Below are positions 9,818 to 19,605 of a DNA stretch of 64,000 nucleotides, one piece after another (the stretch's first letter is position 1; every line of letters begins with the position of its first letter). The DNA comes from Fragum whitleyi (lineage: Eukaryota; Mollusca; Bivalvia; Cardiida; Cardiidae), in assembly GCA_948146395.1 (NCBI GenBank), contig OX411543.1:24732526-24796525 (forward strand). Reading direction: 5' to 3'. Position numbers and translations under genes: made by a program. The notes under the pieces were generated by a model that was not told the DNA's origin, made no database searches, and saw only the letters and a list, made by a program, of their open reading frames with translations.

Positions 9818-12529
9818 TCAAGCCCACCTTTGACTCCTAGGATGTGATTTGTGAGGTAAGTCTGATAGGAGTACCCTAGGACCTCTGATTTCCAATGTTT
9901 CTATGTGTCTACTTCCAATAATTTGCCGATTATGATTTTGTCGATTTTGACGTGAACTTGTCGGCTGTGAGTTGTTATCTGTAGTCTGCATATGGTGATG
10001 CACAGCTTCTTGCAATTCTGATGGATTTGAACTCGCACTTGAGTCTGTACTTTTCTTAGGTCTCGAATGATGATCGTCACTCGCAGATGGGTGTACCTGG
10101 ATCACACTGACGGTGGTATCTCTGACCATTGGATATTTATCTTTTTGTGAAGCAAATTTAGGCCTAGAATGTTCCATTTTTAGTGTGTTGGAAGGCTTTT
10201 GCCCAACGATATCTTTGATAGTTGCCATAATCGGGAATGAGAGTATTTTCTTTTTCCCTGTATGTCGAAGTTGTGTATTTGTTTCTAGTTCGTTACTTTG
10301 ACCAGGTTGAGGTGATAACCTTTCATTTTCTTCGAAAACTCTATATGTATTGTGATTTCTTTTAATATCCCTGAGCTGTTCAATATCCCGTTTACCTACA
10401 ATTCTTATGTTTTCGTCATATTTTGTTCCGCTTCCTTTCGTTGGCAGCTCATACCTCAGTTTTGACATAAACAGTCTTTCATTAGCTCTCAAATTAGGTT
10501 TTCCCGACAGTCGAGTTTTCCATGTTTCTTCCTCCAATGTCTGTTGTATTTTATCTGTGTATTTAACATAGATAATCTTCGCAGCCTTTTCCACGGAATC
10601 AAAGTATTCGTCATCAATATCATTATTATCTACATTTGTGAAATTATTTTTTGTCATTGCACTGATTAAATTGTCTTCAGCAACTGCTATTTCAAACATT
10701 CGCCAGTGATTGTCAAATATACCTTCGGAAAGAACAACTAGCACACGTTTTGATTTGGCAATCCATTTTCGGATAACTTTCTCTTGGGCTTCAGGCTCTG
10801 TAAAACGATACGGGTTCAAGATTCTATAATAAGGCTTCTTTCTTCTTAAATTTACAAGAAATTTCTTTACCCAGCCAACAACATCCGGTTTATCGTCAAA
10901 TACAAGATATATGTCAATTAACATGGATTCATCTTCGTCAATAACATATTTGTTCCAGGGATGAATTCTTAATATTTTGTACAGGAGAACTTTTGTTTCA
11001 TAAGGACATCTATATACGAAAAGACCAATCACAAGGAGCGCTATAACCGAAACACCAATCAAAACACCCATAATTATAAGATCTTCTCTAATACAATTCA
11101 GGTTGTCCTGCGTAATATCAGTTACTGAACGAATGCCCGTTTCTGAGTCACATGTTAATGTCGCAGAGCCGCTGATGCTCAAACTCGCCCAATCAGCTAA
11201 CCAGAAAGAATCACAGTCACAGAATAACGGATTTCCTGACAATTTAACGTCGTCGTAATTGAACCGTTGAATGTACGGCGGCAGTGATCGAATTCGATTA
11301 TTTCTGAAATCCAGGTGGCTAACGTTGGACATCCTCTTCAGGATAAATTCATCTAATGACGACAGTCGATTATTTGGCATTGAAAGGTTATATACCTTAT
11401 AGAGGTATGTCGTATTCTTTATGGATGGTATGTAGTTGTCGTCAAGAAATAATTCTATTTTACCCATTGCAGTGTATGGCAGAGAATCTGGAAATTCAAT
11501 CATTCCGGCTCCACGACAATCTACAAACAGCGTATCGTTATGTGGTCGTTCCTGACAAGAACAGTTATTCGGACAATTATTCGTTACGTTACATACAAAA
11601 TGATATAGAGGGAGGTCATGCAGCCAGTCCACTCCATCATATTGAGTGGGTGTTGCACATCTGTACCTATATTCATCGACACGAGACCAGCGTAGGAAAG
11701 TACTTCTTATATCATTTGCAAACGTATGCAATTTACAGTCACAAAAGAAGGGATTAAGTGTGATATTCATATAAAATGTCAGTAGAACAGCATAACTATC
11801 TTTTTCCTCAATATCAAACTTATACTTTCGTAAATCTTCCATTGTGATGGTTTCTAGGAAGTTGTTTTGTAACAGTAGTTCAACTTCATATGGATATGAT
11901 AAATTATACACCCAGTTTATTGAGTTGGTCAAATTGGATATTTGGTTGTTGGACAAATTGAAAAGTCTCGACATCCGGGAATTGTTGGTATACGCCACCA
12001 AATATGGCCATGGATCCAATTCCGCCAAACTGTTAAATGCCATGTTAAAAAGCTGCAGGTTTGTATTTTTATCATCAACGACGTAAGGTTCTACATAGCT
12101 GATGTTGTTGTGATCAAAGTGAACTTCTTTCAAGGAATGAAGATTGAATGTACCCGCCGGAAGGACTGTTAATTCGTTATATGATAGATACAGATACTGT
12201 AAAAATCGTAGGAGTTGAAACGTCCCATTGGGTATATCAGAAATTGAGTTATGGCTGAGATCTAGGTGAGTTAAGGAATAGAAACTGCTGAAACTGTCCT
12301 CGTCAATTTGTGTAATGCCATTTGAGGCAAGATTCAGCCGTGTTGTATCACCTATATAGTTTGTACAGTCGAAATCTATTGTGAAGAGATCGCTCGTAAC
12401 GGTTGTTATCATTTGGCCAGACAAGTCAATTGTTCCAGTATCATTGGAAAACAGGCAGGATTGAATGGCAACTGTAATCTTCAAGCAGAGAAGCGTCAAC
12501 AGGAAAGGTAAAAAGTTCTTGATATACAT
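9818..12529 (-). CDS. Toll-like receptor, multiple-cysteine-cluster type
   Basis: A single open frame of about 903 residues from the ATG at 12529. The frame is open slightly further upstream but only from TTG, and a polypyrimidine-AG acceptor sits at 12537-12540. Layout by residue: signal peptide 1-22 (LPFLLTLLCL core); LRRs about 60-255; first C-terminal cap C263, C265, C291, C313; N-terminal cap C319, C323, C325, C338; LRRs about 355-430; second C-terminal cap C437, C439, C460, C479; membrane span 484-506; TIR about 537-693; polar Ser/Asn/His-rich tail to 903. The two-cap, inner-NT arrangement is that of Drosophila-Toll-like receptors. Many N-x-S/T sites occur outside the membrane. It should act at the cell surface or endosome in innate recognition (family inference). 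The TIR is unusual: box 1 reads IDIYLVFDD and the BB-loop RDxxPG is replaced by YRFTEP. Stop at 9818. Confidence 0.92.
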   Translation of the reverse strand: MYIKNFLPFLLTLLCLKITVAIQSCLFSNDTGTIDLSGQMITTVTSDLFTIDFDCTNYIGDTTRLNLASNGITQIDEDSFSSFYSLTHLDLSHNSISDIPNGTFQLLRFLQYLYLSYNELTVLPAGTFNLHSLKEVHFDHNNISYVEPYVVDDKNTNLQLFNMAFNSLAELDPWPYLVAYTNNSRMSRLFNLSNNQISNLTNSINWVYNLSYPYEVELLLQNNFLETITMEDLRKYKFDIEEKDSYAVLLTFYMNITLNPFFCDCKLHTFANDIRSTFLRWSRVDEYRYRCATPTQYDGVDWLHDLPLYHFVCNVTNNCPNNCSCQERPHNDTLFVDCRGAGMIEFPDSLPYTAMGKIELFLDDNYIPSIKNTTYLYKVYNLSMPNNRLSSLDEFILKRMSNVSHLDFRNNRIRSLPPYIQRFNYDDVKLSGNPLFCDCDSFWLADWASLSISGSATLTCDSETGIRSVTDITQDNLNCIREDLIIMGVLIGVSVIALLVIGLFVYRCPYETKVLLYKILRIHPWNKYVIDEDESMLIDIYLVFDDKPDVVGWVKKFLVNLRRKKPYYRILNPYRFTEPEAQEKVIRKWIAKSKRVLVVLSEGIFDNHWRMFEIAVAEDNLISAMTKNNFTNVDNNDIDDEYFDSVEKAAKIIYVKYTDKIQQTLEEETWKTRLSGKPNLRANERLFMSKLRYELPTKGSGTKYDENIRIVGKRDIEQLRDIKRNHNTYRVFEENERLSPQPGQSNELETNTQLRHTGKKKILSFPIMATIKDIVGQKPSNTLKMEHSRPKFASQKDKYPMVRDTTVSVIQVHPSASDDHHSRPKKSTDSSASSNPSELQEAVHHHMQTTDNNSQPTSSRQNRQNHNRQIIGSRHIETLEIRGPRVLLSDLPHKSHPRSQRWA

Positions 12530-12545
12530 TTTGAATCCTGAAATT
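12527..12545 (-). promoter_or_regulatory. Candidate 3' splice acceptor for the receptor's coding exon
   Basis: On the minus strand TTTTGTCAATTTCAG ends at 12538 and is followed 8 nt later by the first ATG (12529). A non-coding first exon spliced to one large coding exon is common for invertebrate Toll-like receptors. This decides the start in favour of 12529 rather than the upstream TTG. Confidence 0.5.
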
Positions 12546-12583
12546 GACAAAATATACAATGTAGTTGTAGAACTTGGTTTTAT

Positions 12584-12850
12584 ATATGTGACCCGTCACG
12601 CAAAAAGTGACCATTATGGAATGCTGTAAAATGGATATTTGGAAAAGACATTGCTTCTGGCACAGGTCAACCAGAGGTCGCATTTCAAAAATTCTTTCAC
12701 TGGAAGTAGATTGATCATTCTAGACTCAGAAAATCAGCTCAGTGTGAAAAGTTTCGACTCCAGTTAGTCTGCGCAGTTCTGGCAGTCTGACTGGGGTCAA
12801 CTATTTACGCACTGCCAAAATGGTTCCTTTTCGCGTGACGGGTCACATAT
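12584..12850. mobile_element. ACCCGTCACGC-ended MITE (R5 family), best preserved copy
   Basis: The perfect 18-bp terminal inverted repeat ATATGTGACCCGTCACGC opens the element and its complement GCGTGACGGGTCACATAT closes it. The inverted similarity continues through AAAAAGTGACCATTATGG against CCAAAATGGTTCCTTTT. Internal words include CAGGTCAACCAGAGGTCGCA and a CTGCGCAGTTCTGGCAGTCTGA segment. It is non-coding. It lies about 45 bp from the splice acceptor of the receptor gene, within the presumed intron or promoter. Confidence 0.85.
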
Positions 12851-12889
12851 TTTTAATATGCAGGCCAAATATGTTCAAACATAAGCGGA

Positions 12890-13130
12890 TCCGATAAAAT
12901 GAAACTGAGGAGGGATCCAATTTTCTTTAATGCTTTTCGGTGGTTTATCGAGAAATAACGGTAGATTATCACTTGATAAACTCACCGCAAAAGCAGTGAA
13001 ATTATCAAAAACTTATACCCTGCTTTTGTGCATTTTGTCCTAACTGACGTCATCTATGCGGGGCGAAATATGTGACGTCACAATGAACGTTGCATAGCAA
13101 TCACGTGCAAAATGACGCGCTAAACGAAAG
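12890..13130 (+). repeat. Dispersed non-coding repeat (R11), copy 1
   Basis: The words TTATCGAGAAATAAC, AGATTATCACTTGATAAACTC, CTATGCGGGGCG, GAACGTTGCATAGC and CACGTGCAAAATG match 16870-17045 in the same order. A weaker partial copy is at about 18422-18490. There are no clear termini. Confidence 0.55.
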
Positions 13131-13154
13131 TATGTTCCAGAAATTTCACATTTT

Positions 13155-13345
13155 GTCTCATTTTTGCATTAAGGAAATCGAATAATCGTTTGTTTTTCGA
13201 ATAAGATCGATTGATATTTCATTTCGTGAACAACAAAAGCTAAATTTTCACTCGTGGCTCTGCCACTCGTGAAAATATAGCTTTTGTTGTTCACTCAACG
13301 AAATATAAATCGATCTTACACTGAAACAAACGATTATAATCTATA
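13155..13345. repeat. Long hairpin with arms of about 77 bp
   Basis: ATAATCGTTTGTTTTTCG, TAAGATCGATTGATATTTC and GTGAACAACAAAAGCT on the left pair with AGCTTTTGTTGTTCAC, GAAATATAAATCGATCTTA and GAAACAAACGATTATAAT on the right. The centre is CACTCGTGGC-tct-GCCACTCGTG, which reads as direct rather than inverted. It could form a cruciform or double-stranded RNA. Confidence 0.8.
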
Positions 13346-13890
13346 TATACATACTAGGATGAAAGAGGAACACATGATAATAAAAAAAATTGAAATATGT
13401 GTATTATTTCATTTTTAGGAATCTGGAAGTTCTACCAGATTTGTAACTTGCCCTGTACGAGAGGCAAATTATAGAAGAGGGTAGGGTGGGGGTATCTATG
13501 TTTGCCTATGAAACTATCAGTCTGATTGATTCAATTTATAAAGTCAGATTTATTTTTTAAAAGTTTCTTTTCAATTAAACGAAATGTGTCATTTTCATAA
13601 ATGACCATGTAATAAATGCAAAATTTTCTTTGTTTTCTTGTAACAAATAAACATTTGATTTCCAAACTAAATAAGACACTTTGTACCTGATGTAACTATG
13701 TAACTATTTTACCCCAAACCGATTTTTAAGTGCTTAAGGATATAGAGTCGGATTAAAAAAACATAATTGTTTCAAGCTATTTCCCCCTCTTCCTCAATAT
13801 TTTGCAGTTGCTTTAATCTCAATGTAGAATGAAACTACTGTTGAAATTACAATACTATTGACCATGGATTTGCATTTATTACAAACAAAC
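13346..13890. other. AT-rich non-coding
   Basis: No ORF or repeat with clear ends was recognised. Confidence 0.45.
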
Positions 13891-13894
13891 TGTC

Positions 13895-14090
13895 CAAAAC
13901 CTAAGCATAGCTGAAAATCACTGACAAAAGCTGGCGTCGAACCCATTGGGACTAGTAATATTTAAATTATTGGCTTACAAGTCCAATGCGCTAACCACTG
14001 AGCCAAAGAAGATTTTCCCTGACGCAGGTGTCAGACATTGTATTTAAACCAAAGAAGCTAAGCAGGACAGTTGTGAGAGTGGTCTCCCAT
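13895..14090 (-). mobile_element. tRNA-like repeat (SINE family D), copy 1
   Basis: Read on the minus strand, 13931-14008 has a tRNA-like head: TTTGGCTCAGTGGTTAGCGC, then TTGGACTTGTAAGCCAAT, then GGGTTCGACGCCAGC. The variable region is expanded by AT-rich sequence. A body with GCAGGTGTCAGACATTG and GAGAGTGGTCTCCCATA follows on the plus-strand right side. A second copy lies about 300 bp downstream in the same orientation. Confidence 0.55.
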
Positions 14091-14224
14091 AACACGCTCC
14101 CCCTTAAGAGTCATCATGTGTTGAAGATAAGCCTATATAGGCAGTAATGTGCTTCATGTTCGTACAAAGTCTTTACAATGCCGACATACATGGCTCAATG
14201 GCCATTTCTCGGACGAGCTCCCAT

Positions 14225-14425
14225 CTTATAAACTAACTGTCCGCAACTAAAGCATAGCTGAAATTCACTGACGAAAGCCGTAAGTATTATTTGAATTATT
14301 GGCTTTCAAGTCCTATGCGGTAACCGCTGAGCCAAAGAAATTCATCCCAGATGCAGGTGTCCGACATTGTATTAAAACCCAAAGAAGCTATGCAGGACAG
14401 TGGTGAGAGTGGTCTCCCATAGCAA
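14225..14425 (-). mobile_element. tRNA-like repeat (SINE family D), copy 2
   Basis: It has the same word order as copy 1: AATTCACTGACGAAAGCCG, GGCTTTCAAGTCCTATGCG, AACCGCTGAGCCAAAGAA, GCAGGTGTCCGACATTG and GAGAGTGGTCTCCCATAG. The T-arm part is deleted. It may reflect a local duplication of about 320 bp that includes copy 1 rather than two insertions. Confidence 0.55.
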
Positions 14426-14494
14426 AATAACAATGATTTGGATCAATGTAGCATGTATTGTCAATATTATTCATGTGAGAGATGAAGAGAGTAT

Positions 14495-14640
14495 TTATTA
14501 TTTCATGGAGGTATGAAACTAAAAACCTTATCAAACTGTATGAATATGCAAAGCGGACTCATACATGATAGTGATTATGTTTTTGATTTCTAACATTCGT
14601 GAAATAAACATCATTTCTTGTAATTTGATTTATTGATTCG
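14495..14640 (+). repeat. GGAGGTATGAAAC repeat (R7), copy 1
   Basis: TTTCATGGAGGTATGAAACT, then GCAAAGCGGACTCATACAT and GTGATTATGTTTTTGATTTC. The same sequence of words occurs at 42400-42510, and a shorter form at 36130-36205 (GCGAAGCGAATTCATACATA, TTTGAGTTTCATACCTC). The ends are weakly inverted (GGTATGAAAC/GTTTCATA). Confidence 0.5.
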
Positions 14641-15308
14641 GAAGTAAAAATGTAAAGATTTACCCTCGAATACGTGGATTGTTTATCGGACTACTTTCTG
14701 CTTACAAAAAAGCTTTGCAATCAAAATTGTTTTCATTGAGTAATGAAACCAAATTTTCAGCCAATCAGTACTCCATTGAATAAATAGCCAGAACCACTAA
14801 TTGCAAATTACTGCCCTTTTCTTTAAATCGAAGCGCGAAAAAAAAAATAAATGGGCATTATGAATTAAGATGTTCGCAAGCATTTTTCAAAAGCTTCATC
14901 GGCGAGTAAAAGCGCAAAAAGAGGGGAGTTGCTAGAGGTGCAATATAGTTTCTATAACAAAAATAAGGCAAGGAGTTCAGATAAGAGGGGGTAAAGACAG
15001 TCTAATTTTTTCACACTAAACCCCTTTGTTGTGGGTACTCATTTGAATTGTCTGGGTGAGACATGCAGTTGTTTGTTCTGTACAAAATGACCCTTTTCCA
15101 CAATGCTTTGGCTATACCGCTATAGCTATGACAGTCTAATGTTGCTCAACTGATTGTGCTCATAAATAGCTACATTTTGATGTATAATATACCTGGACAT
15201 GCTGCTTTTTCTTGGCAAATGAAGTGCCCTTAAAATTGGGTCTCAAACACTTTACATGAACCATATATTAAATATATAGCTGAATAATTGAACTCTATAC
15301 TTGAATGA
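14641..15308. other. AT-rich non-coding
   Basis: Nothing recognised except a GTGGGTACTCATTTGAAT word at about 15035 that recurs at 36912. Confidence 0.45.
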
Positions 15309-15855
15309 TAATCTATATATCTGACCCTTCACGCGAAAAGGGGCTGTCTGGGAACTCTGTAAAAATAATGTGAAAACAGATTTGGTCCAGCATAGGTCAA
15401 CCAGAGGTCACATTTTTAAAAAAAATCCTACATTAGAAGGGAGCTTGATCATTCTATATTCAGAAAAATAGCTAATCGCGAAAAGATTCGACCATAGCCC
15501 GTCTTCGCACATATTCATAACTTGGATTTTGAAATTCACATGCACTCAAAAGGTGACTAATATGGAATATATAGTATAAAGGCGATGTGCGGACTGTGAC
15601 AAAAGTTGAATGTCCTCCGTCTACCCCCCCCCCCTTTTCCATTATTTGAGCGTTGTCGAATAATCAAAACATCTAAACTACAGCTTGAATTAGCTGTAGT
15701 TTCGATGTTACGATAATTCATCGATTACGGTTTTATCATTACGCACTTGCGTAATTTGCATAGTGGTAGTTAGACCCTCGGTGTAGTCTGACTAGGCCGC
15801 CGACATTTTACGCACTACCCAGATCGTTTCATTTCGCATGGCTAGCCACGTACAT
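15309..15855. mobile_element. R5-family MITE, diverged, with nested R3 repeat
   Basis: The left end ATATCTGACCCTTCACGCG and subterminal words (AGGTCAACCAGAGGTCACAT, GATCATTCTATATTCAGAAA) match the copy at 12584. The right end (ACCCAGATCGTTTCATTTCG) is weaker. The interior from about 15570 to 15780 is a minus-strand R3 repeat, recognised by ATTACGCACTTGCGTAATTT and the GGTTTTATCATTACGC region. Confidence 0.55.
15570..15780 (-). mobile_element. R3 repeat copy 2, nested
   Basis: The reverse complement of the words seen at 7955 is present: ACGCACTTGCGTAATT, then the hairpin CTACAGCTTGAATTAGCTGT, then GAGCGTTGTCGAATAATC, and a C-rich run at 15627-15635. It is inserted in, or recombined with, an R5 element. 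Confidence 0.5.
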
Positions 15856-16366
15856 GTATCCCTCTATCTCCTCCGCCTCTTATTTCAACATCGCAATGTT
15901 AACGCAACGGCATTTTGTGCCTATAGCTCACATGCGATTGTTTCATAATTCGATTTCTTTATGTCATCTAGAATATTATACGAGTCCTATAAAGTAGTAT
16001 TTTAGACAAAAATCGGAAATTAAACAATCGCCGGTGGTATACATCACCTATGGAAGCTAAAGTTTAAAACTACTCACTATGTCAGAAATAATAGATCAAA
16101 AGATTATCAAGTCACACGTTAGCCCGTTTAGAGATATTTGCGAGATTAAACCTGCTTAGCCGTCTTTTATTGATTTTCCTTTGACCAATATTGGATATGA
16201 TAGGACAGATTATCCCACCAATCGCCGATGAAGGAAATTCCAAATGTTATTTATAGTTTATTACTACAAGGCTATTTGTGTTCAAGGTTATATATACCCT
16301 GTAGTCTAGTTTGCACTTGGCTTACAGAGCCCGTACCCCCAAAACCGTGTATAGCCCGTGGAGCAT
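15856..16366. other. AT-rich non-coding
   Basis: No coding or structural feature recognised. Confidence 0.45.
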
Positions 16367-16792
16367 TACAGTTAATTACATCGTGAAATTGACATTCACC
16401 TCAATCAAAACCATTCTAAATCGCTCACTCAGCGCTCCATTCATTCATTCCAAACACTCACTCAAACCATTCAAAAACGCTCAAACCCATTGAAAGATAT
16501 AGAATCAACAACGTAATTCAAAATAAATTTGGATAGAGAAAAATCGCGAATTCACTGACATAATACAAATTTTTAGCGTCTTATAGGTTCTTGAAAAATA
16601 GCAGACTCTCTATAGAATTTGTTTGCATATTTTATTAAAGGGAGGTAATATATATCGCAAATTTTGTTCATCCTGAACAAAATTTTCAATAATGGATTAC
16701 CTCCCATATAATTCACTCAAAACTCGCTCCTCACACTCATTCAAATGCATTCCTTAATCATTCACCTTGTCAATTTCACGATGTTGTTAACT
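16367..16792 (-). mobile_element. CAGTTA-MITE copy 4
   Basis: It opens TACAGTTAATTACATCGTG and closes TTTCACGATGTTGTTAACTT. The central palindrome GGGAGGTAATA..TTACCTCCC is at about 16636-16706. Reverse orientation, well preserved. Confidence 0.88.
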
Positions 16793-16869
16793 TTCTGTAC
16801 GGTGTTTGTACAATCATCGCGTGGTTTTACAGATGCCGTAGACCTTGCGATATTGAATAAAATGTTATT

Positions 16870-17045
16870 TCTAAAATGTTTTTCGTTGGATTATCGAGAA
16901 ATAACTGAAGATTATCATTTGAAAAACTCAACGCCTAACCAGAGAAAATATCAATCTAACCCTATCTGACGTTGTCTAACCGTAGTAGAATAAGTGACAA
17001 TATTATGAACGTTGCATAGCCTTCACGTGCAAAAGATGCACATTT
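16870..17045 (+). repeat. Dispersed repeat R11, copy 2
   Basis: It shares TTATCGAGAAATAACTGA, AGATTATCATTTGAAAAACT, ATGAACGTTGCATAGC and CACGTGCAAAAGATGC with 12930-13130. It sits between two MITE copies. Confidence 0.55.
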
Positions 17046-17069
17046 TTAAAAAAAAATGTGCTTATCTAT

Positions 17070-17458
17070 TACAGTTAGTTACATCGTGAAATTGACATTC
17101 ATCTCAATCAAAACCATTCGAAATCGTTCACTCGGCGCTCCATTCATTCATTCCAATCCTTCATTCCTACCTTCCAAATGATTAAAGAAAGAATCAAATC
17201 GCGATTTCACTGACATAACTGAAATTTTAAAAATCTGATTGGTTCTTGAAGAAAAAGAAACTTTTTTATGGAGCCTTTACGAATGTTTTATTAAAGGGAG
17301 GTAATACACATCACTAATTTTGTTCATCTTTAACAAAATTAGTAATATTGGATTACCTCACTCTAAATTCACTCAAAACCCGCTCTACACACTCAATTTC
17401 ATTCCAAAATCATTCCAGAATCACTCACCCTGTAAATTTCACGATGTTGTTAACTGTA
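17070..17458 (-). mobile_element. CAGTTA-MITE copy 5
   Basis: It opens TACAGTTAGTTACATCGTG and closes ACGATGTTGTTAACTGTA, so both termini including TA are complete. An internal deletion removes the CACTCACTCAAACC stretch. The central palindrome is present at about 17294-17365. Confidence 0.9.
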
Positions 17459-17743
17459 ACATGACCGCACGACCGGAGACGGTAGCTCATAGACACGTCT
17501 CAAATGCATTGCAAGGTTGCCGCACGTCCCCTTGGAAAATGGAATTTATTCAAATTATAAAATTCAAATAACGATAACGCGATTATTCCATGGCAAAATG
17601 TAAGTTAAGTTTCAACGATAAGGCGATAATGCAATATTATTTAGCCCTACTTAATGAAGAAACAAAGCGATACTACGATTACCAATTTGCTATCTAGATA
17701 TTATGATTACAAGGGTACTACCGCGATATTACGGTTAACAACA
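17459..17743. other. Non-coding, nothing identified
   Basis: No ORF with coding character. Short inverted words only. Confidence 0.4.
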
Positions 17744-17990
17744 TATTATTGCATAAAATGTACATTTGACGTCATAAATTAACCAAACAACGTCGGTATA
17801 ACAAGATGGACGGTGTAATCTACCTATCTTTTTATGCAATAATAGCGTCAATTCGCGCTTTTTCGGGTGTTTACATTTGCAGAGACCCTCATAATGCTTT
17901 CACGCCCTCGTGCTTCGCACTCGGGCATTAAACCATTTTTCGGGTCTCTGCAAATGTTAACGCCCTCAAAAACGTGAATCAACCCTATAC
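17744..17990. repeat. Long nested hairpin
   Basis: Outer words: TATTATTGCATAAAATG pairs with TTTTTATGCAATAATA. Inner arms: GGTGTTTACATTTGCAGAGA with TCTCTGCAAATGTTAACGCC. The loop carries CACGCCCTCGTGC and GCACTCGGGC. It is an imperfect foldback element without coding capacity. Confidence 0.7.
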
Positions 17991-18233
17991 TCTTGCAATA
18001 TTACGATAGTGCGATGCCGATAAATGAAGTACAATTACTATTATGAGACATTTAGATGTTTCCTTTGACCAATGAGACAAAAAACAAAAAAACAAAAACA
18101 AAAAAAAAAAAAAAACGAATGGACATATAAGCTCTAATTTCTCAATCTTACACTAATAACAAACGATTATTCTGTTTCCCTAATGCAAATATGAGACTAA
18201 CATCTAATGTGGAAACAAAGGACTAATTCACGT
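17991..18233. other. A-rich sequence
   Basis: It includes a run of A with occasional C at 18070-18117. Possibly the tail of a retroposed sequence, but no head was found. Confidence 0.35.
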
Positions 18234-18401
18234 CTTAATAAAGGGAGGTAATAAATACCGCTTATTTCGTTCATCCTGAACAAAATAAGCGGTATTAGAT
18301 TACCTCCCTTTGAATTCATTAAAAACTCACTCATTCAATTTCATTTCAAAATAATTCCAAAATCATTCATCTTGTCAATTTCACGACGTTGTTATCTGTA
18401 T
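18234..18401 (-). mobile_element. CAGTTA-MITE copy 6, half element
   Basis: Only the central palindrome and the distal end remain. 18240-18311 is the cleanest palindrome in the window: GGGAGGTAATAAATACCGC pairs with GCGGTATTAGATTACCTCCC around GTTCATCCTGAAC. The end is TTTCACGACGTTGTTATCTG. Confidence 0.85.
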
Positions 18402-18526
18402 AACCATTTTTATAATTTCAATGGTTTGGCGTTGGAATTAGCAAGTGATAATCTAACGCGTTTTTCTCGAAAATCTATCGCAAACGTTTAAGTATTTCAG
18501 AAAAAAAGGTTTGAAAAGAATAATGG

Positions 18527-18937
18527 TACAGTAAGCAACATCGTGTTATTGACAAGGTGAATAATTTTGGAATGAAATTAAATGGTTGTGAGGAGTGAGT
18601 TTTAAATGAAATAAAACGGGGGTAATTAAATATGGCCAGTTTTAATAAGGATGAACAAGGTAAGCGACTTATATTACCTCCCTTCCATAAATTATGCAAA
18701 CTAATTTTATGAATAGCTCCCTATTTCTCAAAGAACAATCAGCCGCGTATAATTTCAAATATGTCAGTGAAATCACATTTGTTTCTAGCTATATTTATTT
18801 GAATAAAGTTGTTGGTCTTATCTTTTTAGTATTTTGGAGCGCTTTGATGGTTTTAGTGAGTGTTTGGAGCGCTGAGTGAGCGATTTAGAATGGCTGTGTT
18901 TGAGATGAATCCCAATTACACTATGTAACCAGCTGTA
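18527..18937 (+). mobile_element. CAGTTA-MITE copy 7
   Basis: It opens TACAGTAAGCAACATCGTG and closes AATTACACTATGTAACCAGC then TGTA. The central palindrome is degraded on its left side. Confidence 0.85.
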
Positions 18938-19185
18938 AGTAGGGCCCATAGTTGTTTCTTGTTAAAAGCATTCTGACTTCCGTAATTTTGTAAGTTTTTA
19001 CGTTATTGTTCAGCAACAAAAAACATGTTCTCTTGTAAAATAGGTCAGAATGAACATGCAAAATAAATCAATTGCAGCCAATAAAAACGTAAAAGATTCC
19101 TTCGATCATTGTTTCGCTTTATAAATAGTTTTCATTTTAATTGTAGGCTTTTGGCCTAGTTAAGCTTTACGGATTTTATAAGATA
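18938..19185. other. Non-coding spacer
   Basis: Nothing identified between two MITE copies. Confidence 0.4.
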
Positions 19186-19517
19186 TACAGTTAAGATCAT
19201 CGTGAAAATGACAAGGCAAATGATTTTGAATGAAGACGGAATCAAATTAAACGAGTTGGATGACTGAGTTGGAGTGAAAGTATTGGTATAAATACAAAAT
19301 CTATCCTTTCGGACCAATCACACGCTCCAAGGTCAAACAAATTTGCGAACTTATGGATATTTGGGGCGATGGGAATGCATTAGATGATTTTTTTTATAAT
19401 GAAACTGGAGATTTTTCTTTTGTGTATGAGTGAGTATTTGGAAATAACGAATAGAGCGCTGAATGAGTGATAAAGAATGACTTTGGTCGGCATGAGTGTC
19501 CATTTCACGATTTTTTT
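19186..19517 (+). mobile_element. CAGTTA-MITE copy 8, internally deleted
   Basis: It opens ATACAGTTAAGATCATCGTG and closes GTGTCCATTTCACGATT. The central palindrome is deleted and replaced by a short unrelated stretch (TATTGGTATAAATAC). Confidence 0.75.
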
Positions 19518-19605
19518 ACCGGTATTTTTCTTTATTCTTCTACTCTGGTCAAAGGTCGAAATGCAACAGTCTATTCGATGTTTCAGTGAGGACCGTCTAC
19601 AGTGG

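Noticed and set aside
16311..16493. Many 60-100-codon frames containing NRSLSAPFIHSKHSLKPF-like peptides
   Set aside because: The same peptide appears wherever a CAGTTA-MITE lies in reverse orientation; it is repeat sequence, not a protein family.
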